A DNA stretch of 6,525 nt from an uncultured bacterium (GTDB lineage Bacteria > Cyanobacteriota > Vampirovibrionia > Gastranaerophilales > Gastranaerophilaceae): NCBI GenBank assembly GCA_945833895.1, contig CAMAGQ010000092.1, positions 1-6,525 on the forward strand. The letters run 5' to 3'. Below are positions 1-5,554 of the stretch, one piece after another. Both the position numbers and the translations under genes were made by a program. The notes under the pieces are model-generated. The model had not been told where the DNA came from, did not search any database, and saw only the letters and a program-made list of their open reading frames with translations. Numbering within the stretch: position 1 is the first letter of the stretch; every line of letters begins with the position of its first letter.

Positions 1-14
1 GATTAAATAATTCA

Positions 15-120
15 GTCATTCTGAGCAGGCACGAGCAGAGGGTGAAAACGTAAGCGTACCCGTTTATTGCGGGTGCCGTTAGCGAAGAATCTCTGACCGG
101 GTTTGTTGGGGATTTTTCGC
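15..120. repeat. GC-rich, hairpin-forming intergenic element, probably a dispersed repeat
   Basis: Bases 21-100 are about 56% G+C by count, against about 23% in 181-240, so this block stands out. It has two stem-loops. The first pairs 56-62 with 70-76 (7 bp, one G-U, 7-nt loop). The second pairs 82-97 with 105-120 (16 consecutive pairs if four G-U wobbles are allowed, 7-nt loop). Its flanks read GTCATTCTGAGC (15-26) and GCGAAGAATCTC (82-93). From memory, these resemble the two halves of a short palindromic repeat dispersed in several bacterial genomes, here separated by about 55 bp. No convincing gene is present: the - strand reading frame through it is low-complexity and has no family signature. 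Neither hairpin is followed directly by a T-run, so I do not call a terminator. Copy number elsewhere in the genome is unknown. Confidence 0.45.
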
Positions 121-173
121 ACTCTGTAAAAATAACAAGGGAACCTGGGGGCAAAAACATTTCTCAACAATAA

Positions 174-202
174 TTGAAACAAATTTTTTCTTAACCTATA
201 AT
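174..202 (+). promoter_or_regulatory. Sigma-70-type promoter of the exonuclease gene, predicted leaderless
   Basis: A TTGAAA -35 element (174-179), a 17-bp spacer and a consensus TATAAT -10 element (197-202) are followed after six bases by the ATG at 209. Transcription normally starts about 7 bp downstream of the -10, which falls on the start codon. No Shine-Dalgarno sequence lies at a usable distance before the ATG. The mRNA is therefore predicted to have little or no 5' leader. The rarA promoter in this window has identical spacing. Confidence 0.75.
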
Positions 203-208
203 AAAAGA

Positions 209-766
209 ATGAGTGTAACAGCAAAACCTAAAAGAGAATATATTTCGGACTTTCCGTCAGACTACACTGTGCTGGATATTGAAACGACGGGATTATCAGT
301 TCACAGCAATGAAATCATTGAAATTTCCGCGTTAAAAGTCCGCGGTGATAAAATTATTGAAAAATTTTCAAGCCTTGTAAAACCAGAAGGGCATATCAGT
401 TCTTTTATCAGCAGGCTTACGGGAATTACAAACGAAATGGTTCAAAAAGCCCCTTCTATAACGGAAGTTTTGCCGGCGTTTACAAAATTTCTTGCTGATG
501 ATTGTATTTTAGGACATAATGTTCATTTTGATATAAATTTTATTTATACAAATTTAAAAAAGCATTTTAACGAAGAATTGCCAAACAGTTACACTGACAC
601 AATGAAACTTTCAAGAAAATACTGCAAATTGCCTTCTCACAAACTGAGTTACCTTGCCGAAAATTTTGGAATATCAACGCAGGGGCATCACCGTGCTTTG
701 AACGACTGTGTTATGACTTTTGAAATTTACAAAAAGATTAAAGAAACCGCAAATTCTCAACAATAG
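209..766 (+). CDS. Stand-alone DnaQ-like DEDDh 3'-5' exonuclease
   Basis: This 185-residue protein is predicted to remove nucleotides from DNA 3' ends using two metal ions, in the cytoplasm, for proofreading or repair. All catalytic motifs of the DEDDh family are visible: ExoI VLDIETTG (D23, E25), ExoII GHNVHFDIN (D108) and ExoIII HHRALND (H161, D166). The central TDTMKLSRKY (129-138) is also typical of this family. The whole protein is one exonuclease domain. It is shorter than E. coli epsilon (about 243 residues) and has no obvious C-terminal tail for binding the polymerase. It looks more like the exonuclease module of PolC, or a stand-alone repair nuclease, than a proven epsilon subunit, so I give no symbol. 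The ATG at 209 is the only sensible start and lies six bases after the -10 box. The next gene is 134 bp away behind its own regulatory region, so this is probably a single-gene unit. The domain call is secure; the exact role is not. Confidence 0.93.
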   Translation: MSVTAKPKREYISDFPSDYTVLDIETTGLSVHSNEIIEISALKVRGDKIIEKFSSLVKPEGHISSFISRLTGITNEMVQKAPSITEVLPAFTKFLADDCILGHNVHFDINFIYTNLKKHFNEELPNSYTDTMKLSRKYCKLPSHKLSYLAENFGISTQGHHRALNDCVMTFEIYKKIKETANSQQ

Positions 767-801
767 CCGAATATTTAATTGTAATCTTTTCCAAATTTAT
801 G

Positions 802-823
802 ATTTGTTACGAATTGTTACAAT
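802..823 (+). promoter_or_regulatory. GTTAC direct repeat resembling an HLR1 (RpaB-type) site
   Basis: The sequence contains GTTACGAA (806-813), a TT spacer and GTTACAAT (816-823): two 8-bp direct repeats at 10-bp pitch. The cyanobacterial HLR1 consensus, bound by the OmpR-family regulator RpaB, is two copies of (G/T)TTACA(T/A)(T/A) separated by 2 bp. The match is 15 of 16 positions, the exception being G for A at 811. The second half also forms an odd-length palindrome, ATTGT-T-ACAAT (813-823), and an inverted copy GTAACAAT occurs at 851-858. The direct-repeat arrangement fits an OmpR-class regulator; that it is RpaB is inference from lineage. Confidence 0.5.
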
Positions 824-841
824 ATTAGTTAAAAATATTAA
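814..841 (+). promoter_or_regulatory. Possible promoter of the 694-residue protein gene
   Basis: TTGTTA (814-819), a 16-bp spacer and TATTAA (836-841) form a moderate sigma-70-type match. Transcription would start near 848, giving a leader of about 50 nt. The -35 would overlap the second GTTAC repeat. TACAAT at 818-823 is a competing -10 but has only a weak -35 upstream (ATTTAT, 795-800). The choice between the two is uncertain. Confidence 0.35.
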
Positions 842-885
842 AGATTTTGGGTAACAATGCCGATTATATAGGTAAGCAAAACTTT

Positions 886-892
886 GAAAGGA
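886..892 (+). promoter_or_regulatory. Shine-Dalgarno site that sets the start at 901
   Basis: GAAAGGA lies 8 nt before the ATG at 901. It supports that start over the in-frame TTG at 847, which would add 18 unlikely residues and has no ribosome-binding site. Confidence 0.75.
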
Positions 893-900
893 TACGAAAA

Positions 901-2985
901 ATGGGATTGGCAGCTTCACAAGCTAGATTTTTATGTATAACAGCACGTAAAATGAACTGTGAATACAAATCAACCGATTTGGCTCAACAAAAGTTAGAGA
1001 TTACAAATCAGTTGTCAGACATTTCCAATGAGTATTCTAACGCAATGAACGCTACAAAATTAATTTGGGATAACGATAATGTTGACAGTGCAATCGGAGT
1101 GGATTACGCATTGTTGATGAGCCCTTCTGCGGCTAACGATTACAACCCGTATATGCTTTCTACAACAACGGGGGCAATTGTGTTAAATTCTGCTTATGCA
1201 GCAGCGGCAAAAGCGGCAGGTATTTCAAAAGCGGGCGGATTTGGTTCTCAAGATTCAAGAGATAAATTCATATCTGCATTATGCTCTCAAGGAATTATCA
1301 CCGAAGAAACTACAAAATCTATAACAAATAACTTCTATCCTGTAGATAAAACAGCAACCGAAGAAGCGGGACAGATTGTCTTTACTCAACCTGTTGAGAC
1401 AAACGGTATTCCTTGGAATACAATCGCTGGTATGGGTGATGAACCTAAAGACAAATACGCAGCAGATGATTTTACATTATCTGAACTGTGTTTGAGCGAT
1501 ATCGGTACGGCAAAAGTTGACTGGGCTCAAGTATTACTTAAAGACGGTCAAGTTACGGAACTTGAATACAAAACTCAACTTGAAACTTTTCAGGATTTGA
1601 TTAGTTCCGCACAACAGAGAAAGTTTACACCTGCTGTTATCGGGCAGTTAAATGTTGATTATAAAAACTATATTGCCAAAGAACCGCACGACGCGGCTCA
1701 GGAAGCAAAATATCAGGCAGTAGCACTTTTGGCACAAAATTACAATTCTGTAGACGAAAACGGATATATTGTAAGTAACGGCAACCCTATTCAATATGAT
1801 GGAAGTCCTGTAACACAAGAAAAGGCATGGAATCTTATTGTAAATCAATTAAAAGACGATAAAACCGAATACGCAAACGCTTACAAAAATACAACAAATA
1901 CTGACGGAACACCTGCCGAAAAGAAACAAATCGGACTGGATGATGTTGTTGGAGATGAGAACACTTTAGGTTTTAATACAACATCTAACGCTTTTGATGT
2001 TGACAAAAATAAGACTTTATCAATTTTAAGTAACGGAATTGTACTTAACGGCGATAACGTGACAGATGTTGATATTGCGGACGTTTTGACAGGTAACATT
2101 ACTATAATGAGTAGTGACGATGTTAAGCCTGAAGAATTTATTGAAGCAACGACTAAAATATTTGAGCAAATTGTCAGAAAATTTGGTTACGTAGACGGTT
2201 CTACTGTATCAGGAACTGGATTGAATGTTGATGAAGATTCGGCAAAAGCCTTGTCATTTGCGTACAATATGATTATGAAACGTTACTTGAATGCAGGAAG
2301 AATTGCAGATACAGGCAATGACAGAAGTAAAAATTCTGCAATTGATAACGCAGCATTCAAAAACGCAGAAAACTACAACGCAATTGGTTCAACAAAAGAA
2401 ACACCTAAATTCTATGCAGTAAGTTTGAGTAATATGTTATCTGCATTTTTAACTTACTATGATAACGGATTGATGGGGGCTGATTCTAACTACGTTGTCG
2501 GTGAAACCGTTGAAACTTCAGAATATGTTACAGAAGATGCAAACTATGTTTACCTTGGTAAATTACAGGAAGAAACCTATTCAATGAGTGAAAAGGTTGC
2601 GGATTTCTACGACATAATGTACAACAACATTATTGAAAACGGCTGGAGAGAAGATTCATCAATCAACGATACCGAATACCTTGAACAGTGTATCAAAAAC
2701 GGTACTTATTCTATGACTTCTTTGAACCAGTTAGACGGATATTATTACCAGACAAGATATAACGATACAGGTTATATGGTTGAAGTTTCGGATGAAAACG
2801 CTATTGCAAGAGCAGAAGCAGAATTTAATGCTAAAAAAGCGGAATTAACTTACAAAGAAGATAAAATTGATATCAAGACAAAACAACTTGATGCTGAAAT
2901 CTCTTCACTGTCAACGGAATACGAAACCGTCAAAAACTTGATTTCAAAGAGTATTGAAAAGACCTTCACAATGTTCCAAAACTAA
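901..2985 (+). CDS. Large protein of unknown function, Gastranaerophilales-type, coiled-coil C-terminus
   Basis: The function of this 694-residue protein is unknown. It has three zones. The N-terminal 1-60 is mostly helical and begins MGLAASQARFLCITARK. A long middle (about 61-630) is rich in Asn, Asp, Thr and Tyr and includes an Ala-rich helix (97-111). The C-terminal 634-690 is charged, predicted coiled coil, ending KSIEKTFTMFQN. From memory, this start and end recur in many uncharacterised proteins of Gastranaerophilales; the middle varies. I see no enzyme motif, ATP-binding loop, membrane segment, lipobox or standard Sec signal peptide. There are five scattered cysteines (12, 20, 128, 197, 597). 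Helical ends around a variable core resemble flagellar and type III axial proteins, but that is analogy only. The ATG at 901 is chosen for its Shine-Dalgarno site and because it starts exactly at the family-like N-terminus. The upstream gap carries HLR1-like repeats. It converges on rarA with 14 bp between stops. That it is a real gene is certain; its role is not. Confidence 0.9.
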   Translation: MGLAASQARFLCITARKMNCEYKSTDLAQQKLEITNQLSDISNEYSNAMNATKLIWDNDNVDSAIGVDYALLMSPSAANDYNPYMLSTTTGAIVLNSAYAAAAKAAGISKAGGFGSQDSRDKFISALCSQGIITEETTKSITNNFYPVDKTATEEAGQIVFTQPVETNGIPWNTIAGMGDEPKDKYAADDFTLSELCLSDIGTAKVDWAQVLLKDGQVTELEYKTQLETFQDLISSAQQRKFTPAVIGQLNVDYKNYIAKEPHDAAQEAKYQAVALLAQNYNSVDENGYIVSNGNPIQYDGSPVTQEKAWNLIVNQLKDDKTEYANAYKNTTNTDGTPAEKKQIGLDDVVGDENTLGFNTTSNAFDVDKNKTLSILSNGIVLNGDNVTDVDIADVLTGNITIMSSDDVKPEEFIEATTKIFEQIVRKFGYVDGSTVSGTGLNVDEDSAKALSFAYNMIMKRYLNAGRIADTGNDRSKNSAIDNAAFKNAENYNAIGSTKETPKFYAVSLSNMLSAFLTYYDNGLMGADSNYVVGETVETSEYVTEDANYVYLGKLQEETYSMSEKVADFYDIMYNNIIENGWREDSSINDTEYLEQCIKNGTYSMTSLNQLDGYYYQTRYNDTGYMVEVSDENAIARAEAEFNAKKAELTYKEDKIDIKTKQLDAEISSLSTEYETVKNLISKSIEKTFTMFQN

Positions 2986-2999
2986 CGCAGATAAAATAA

Positions 3000-4244
3000 T
3001 CAGTTTAATTCTTTTCTTGTATAAGTTCTATTCAGCAATTCATCCGGCATGAATTGCTGTTTGACGTCAGGTGCATCGGGAGTATAAATGTAACCGACCC
3101 CGAAGCCGTATTTTGAAGCATCTTTATAATGTGCATCTCTTAAGTGCATTGGCGGCGGAAAATCTTTTCCCGAATTAATATCCGATAAAGCCTCATCTAT
3201 TGCGCAAGCCGCTTCGTTTGATTTTTTTGCTCTTGCCACATAAATTACAGCCTGAGCAAGCGGGATTCTGCCTTCAGGAAGTCCTAAAATTTCAACCGCA
3301 CGGTGAGCATCAAGTGCGATTTTTAAAGCGTTGATATCAGCGTTTCCGACATCTTCTGCCGCACAGGTAATCAGTCGTCTTGCGATAAAACGTGGGTCTT
3401 CACCTGCTGTTATCATCTTGGCAAGATAATAAATTGCCGCATCAGGGTCACTTCCTCTCAAACTTTTTTGAAATGCCGAAGCACAATCATAATGCTCCTG
3501 TCTGGAATATCTCGTATTCCTTTGCTGGCAGATTTCTTCAATGGTTTTTACCGTCAAATATCTTTTATTGTCTTTCAAATCACTTGCAAAATAGACATTT
3601 TCGGTAATATTCAGTGCATATCTTGCATCCCCTCGTGCAAGATTTATGATAAAATCAAGAACTCCGCTTTCACATTCCATTGGAGAATAAGTATTTGCAA
3701 GATAAGAAAAGCCTCGTTTAATAATCCGCGCCATGCTCTCATCATCAATTGACTCTAACCTAATCACCTGCAATCTTGAAAGCAGGGCGGGAACAACTTG
3801 AAATGACGGGTTTTCCGTTGTTGAACCAATCAAAAATAGAGTTCCGTTTTCAAGATGCGGTAAAAGTGCATCTTGTTGAGTTTTTGAATACCTGTGAATT
3901 TCATCGATGAATAAAATTGTTTTTTGTCCTGCTCTGAGGTTTTCTTTTGCCTTATCAACGGCGTCTTTAATGTCTTTAACACCCGAAGTAACGGCAGATA
4001 TTTCAATAAACGCCGCTTCGGTTTTTGTTGCGATAAGTCGTGCTAAAGTAGTTTTCCCGCATCCCGGAGTTCCCCACAAAATCAATGAGAATAGGCGGTT
4101 TGTTTTAAGTAAATTCAACAACGGACTGCGTGAAGATATAACATTACTCTGTCCTAAAAATTCATCAAGAGTTTTGGGGCGTAGAATTTCCGCCAATGGA
4201 ATTTGTTTGTTAATATTTTCAAGTTCCGTAAATAAATTATTCAT
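3000..4244 (-). CDS. rarA: Replication-associated recombination protein A (RarA/MgsA), AAA+ ATPase
   Basis: RarA is a cytoplasmic AAA+ ATPase related to clamp-loader subunits and eukaryotic WRNIP1. It acts at stalled replication forks and gaps. The 414 residues match the family's usual length. Visible features in order: an N-terminal RPKTLDEFLGQ segment (22-32), Walker A GTPGCGKT (58-65), Walker B ILFIDEIHR (110-118), sensor 1 GSTTENP (140-146), arginine finger SRL (R157), sensor 2 GDAR (205-208), then the RarA-specific C-terminal oligomerisation region with KSLRGSDPDAA (260-270) and EDVGNAD (297-303), and a KQQFMPDEL tail (395-403). Nothing is missing. The ATG at 4244 lies six bases after a consensus -10 and has no Shine-Dalgarno, so a leaderless message is predicted. 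It is divergent from the solute-binding protein gene and convergent with the large unknown gene, so it is probably transcribed alone. The family call is very secure. Confidence 0.97.
   Translation of the reverse strand: MNNLFTELENINKQIPLAEILRPKTLDEFLGQSNVISSRSPLLNLLKTNRLFSLILWGTPGCGKTTLARLIATKTEAAFIEISAVTSGVKDIKDAVDKAKENLRAGQKTILFIDEIHRYSKTQQDALLPHLENGTLFLIGSTTENPSFQVVPALLSRLQVIRLESIDDESMARIIKRGFSYLANTYSPMECESGVLDFIINLARGDARYALNITENVYFASDLKDNKRYLTVKTIEEICQQRNTRYSRQEHYDCASAFQKSLRGSDPDAAIYYLAKMITAGEDPRFIARRLITCAAEDVGNADINALKIALDAHRAVEILGLPEGRIPLAQAVIYVARAKKSNEAACAIDEALSDINSGKDFPPPMHLRDAHYKDASKYGFGVGYIYTPDAPDVKQQFMPDELLNRTYTRKELN
3033..3059 (+). terminator. Perfect hairpin inside the 3' end of rarA, possible terminator for the converging gene
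   Basis: CAGCAATTCAT (3033-3043) and ATGAATTGCTG (3049-3059) are perfect inverted repeats of 11 bp around a 5-nt loop. On the + strand the stem lies 47 nt past the stop at 2985 and is followed by TTTG, a short T-run. It could end + strand transcripts running in from the large gene. It is also coding sequence for the RarA C-terminus, around residues 396-404. The weak T-run makes this a candidate only; it could equally be an mRNA-stability structure. Confidence 0.35.
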
Positions 4245-4252
4245 AGTATAAT
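4224..4252 (+). promoter_or_regulatory. Possible + strand promoter sharing the rarA -10 palindrome
   Basis: TATAATTATA (4247-4256) is a perfect 10-bp palindrome, so it shows TATAAT on the + strand at 4247-4252 as well as on the - strand. A weak -35 (TTCCGT, 4224-4229) lies 17 bp upstream, inside rarA codons. Transcription would start near 4259, giving a leader of about 57 nt for the gene at 4316. An alternative promoter starting from TTGTTA (4284-4289) has only a poor -10 (TTATTT, 4308-4313). Confidence 0.4.
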
Positions 4253-4279
4253 TATATCAGGGGTAAATATAGATTTCAA
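4251..4279 (-). promoter_or_regulatory. Sigma-70-type promoter of rarA, predicted leaderless
   Basis: Read on the - strand, TTGAAA (4279-4274), a 17-bp spacer and TATAAT (4256-4251) are followed by six bases (4250-4245) and the rarA ATG (4244-4242). The predicted transcription start is on or beside the start codon, and no Shine-Dalgarno precedes it. The -35, spacer, -10 and distance to ATG are the same as for the exonuclease gene at 209. Confidence 0.75.
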
Positions 4280-4281
4280 AT

Positions 4282-4293
4282 ATTTGTTACGAA
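4282..4293 (+). promoter_or_regulatory. 12-bp motif ATTTGTTACGAA, second copy
   Basis: This 12-mer is identical to 802-813 in front of the large unknown gene. It lies 2 bp upstream of the rarA -35 and 22 bp before the start codon at 4316. The second half-repeat present at 816-823 is not conserved here. It may be a half-site for the same regulator, acting on rarA, on the solute-binding protein operon, or on both. Confidence 0.4.
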
Positions 4294-4315
4294 CCCTAAA
4301 AGGCAGGTTATTTAA

Positions 4316-5542
4316 TTGAACAAGGGCATCTGGATAACATTTTTAACATCAATAATCCTGATTACAGGAATTTATTTCATCTTTAAAAAAGATGTAAAAT
4401 CCAATGAGGAAGTCGTTTTTTGGACATTGCAAATGGCTGACTTTGCTCCGTATATGAACAAAGTTATTGAAGAGTACGAAACGCAAAATCCGAATGTAAA
4501 AATCAAATGGATAGACGTACCGTTTTCAGAAGGCGAAAAAAGAACGCTGGCTTCTGTTTTGAGTGACAATCCGCCTGATTTGGTAAATCTTAATCCTGAT
4601 TTTTCGGCGACTTTAGCACATAAAGGTGCACTTTATGAAATTCCGAAAGATAAAACAATTCAATTCGCACGATCAATAACGGACTCTTTGGCTTATAACG
4701 GTAAAATTTATTCAATTCCTTGGTATGCAACAAGTTCAATCACGATTTATAACAAGGAATTACTTCAAAAATCAGGGGTAAATCTTCCGAAAACGTACGA
4801 CGAATTGACCAAACTTGCGCCGATAGTAAAAAATAAAACAAACGCATTTATCATGCTTCCGAACATTACGGAAAACGACACAATGCTTAAAATTTTGAAT
4901 AAATACGGGCTTGCAAATTCTAAAATGATAAATTCGCCAAAAACGGTTGAAGTTTTTTCGATTTTTAAAAATCTCTACGACAAAAATCTTATCCCGAAAG
5001 AAACTGTAACGATAACTTTACAGGAATCTTTGGAAAAATATATGTCGGGAAATATTGCAATAATCGGAGCCGGAGCAAACTTTTTGAATATGATTAAGGA
5101 AAACGCTCCGTCAACTTATCAAAAAACTGACGTTGCCCCGCAAATCACTGGTGATTATGGGCAGAACGATTTTTCTTTGATGAATTTTGTAATCCCGCTA
5201 AAGGCGAAACATAAAAATGAGGCATTGGATTTTGCCCTGTTTTTGACAAACGACCAAAACCAGCTGGAACTTGCAAAGTTGACAAATGTTCTTGCTGTTA
5301 ATAAAAAAACTTTGGATAATGAATTTTATACAAAGTATGAAACCGGCGATATTATTGCAAAAGCGAGGGTTATAAGTGCTTCGCAACTCAATAAAATTCA
5401 ACCTGTTTATAAAACTCAAAAAGGACAAAAGGAAATAAATAATATAATAAATCAAGCACTTCAGGAGGTTTTGACGGGCAAAACCGATATTCAAACAGCC
5501 CTGAATAAAGCCGCAAAAGACTGGAAAAGTATTGAAGAATAG
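4316..5542 (+). CDS. Family 1 extracellular solute-binding protein (sugar-type ABC transporter)
   Basis: This 408-residue protein is predicted to capture a solute, most likely a sugar or oligosaccharide, outside the inner membrane for an ABC importer. Residues 5-23 are hydrophobic, after a lone Lys and before KK, and form an uncleaved anchor or a Sec signal. There is no lipobox; the protein has no cysteine at all. The mature part follows the MalE/UgpB family pattern: VVFWTLQMAD (33-42), EEYETQNPNVKIKW (52-65), DNPPDLVNLN (84-93), YNGKIYSIPWYATSSITIYNK (127-147) and YMSGNIAIIGAG (242-253). The start is TTG: an in-frame TAA sits immediately before it, and any later start removes the signal segment. 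AGGCAGG 8 nt upstream is a modest ribosome-binding site. It forms an operon with the dehydrogenase 12 bp downstream. No permease or ATPase gene is visible, so the partners must be encoded elsewhere or beyond the window. The ligand cannot be read from sequence. Confidence 0.9.
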   Translation: MNKGIWITFLTSIILITGIYFIFKKDVKSNEEVVFWTLQMADFAPYMNKVIEEYETQNPNVKIKWIDVPFSEGEKRTLASVLSDNPPDLVNLNPDFSATLAHKGALYEIPKDKTIQFARSITDSLAYNGKIYSIPWYATSSITIYNKELLQKSGVNLPKTYDELTKLAPIVKNKTNAFIMLPNITENDTMLKILNKYGLANSKMINSPKTVEVFSIFKNLYDKNLIPKETVTITLQESLEKYMSGNIAIIGAGANFLNMIKENAPSTYQKTDVAPQITGDYGQNDFSLMNFVIPLKAKHKNEALDFALFLTNDQNQLELAKLTNVLAVNKKTLDNEFYTKYETGDIIAKARVISASQLNKIQPVYKTQKGQKEINNIINQALQEVLTGKTDIQTALNKAAKDWKSIEE

Positions 5543-5545
5543 GAG
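5541..5545 (+). promoter_or_regulatory. Shine-Dalgarno of the dehydrogenase gene overlapping the previous stop
   Basis: AGGAG begins inside the TAG stop codon of the solute-binding protein gene and lies 9 nt before the ATG at 5555. The arrangement suggests co-transcription and possibly translational coupling of the two genes. Confidence 0.8.
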
Positions 5546-5554
5546 AAAAAATAA

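Noticed and set aside
82..120. Strong stem-loop considered as a rho-independent terminator
   Set aside because: The T-run is inside the stem, not after it; the sequence that follows (ACTCTGTAAAAA) is not a U-tract on the + strand.
12..224. Open frame of 70 residues on the - strand
   Set aside because: It runs through the hairpin-rich repeat and overlaps the exonuclease promoter and start. It has no ribosome-binding site or recognisable domain.
209..766. Calling the exonuclease dnaQ (Pol III epsilon)
   Set aside because: The domain is right, but the protein is short, lacks a visible polymerase-binding tail, and similar stand-alone exonucleases are common. A specific symbol would overclaim.
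847..900. N-terminal extension of the large protein from TTG at 847
   Set aside because: There is no ribosome-binding site before the TTG and the added 18 residues do not look like part of the protein. The ATG at 901 has GAAAGGA at 8 nt and begins at the family-like N-terminus.
901..960. Cys12 and Cys20 near the N-terminus as a lipobox or metal site
   Set aside because: There is no preceding hydrophobic signal segment with a lipobox pattern, and the spacing and surrounding residues fit no metal or haem motif.
3062..3069. TGACGTCA palindrome
   Set aside because: It is a short 8-bp palindrome within rarA codons; one such site is expected by chance and nothing around it suggests a function.
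3907..4251. 114-residue + strand open frame antisense to rarA
   Set aside because: It lies entirely opposite a well-conserved AAA+ gene, across the Walker A and B codons, so it is a shadow of that gene.
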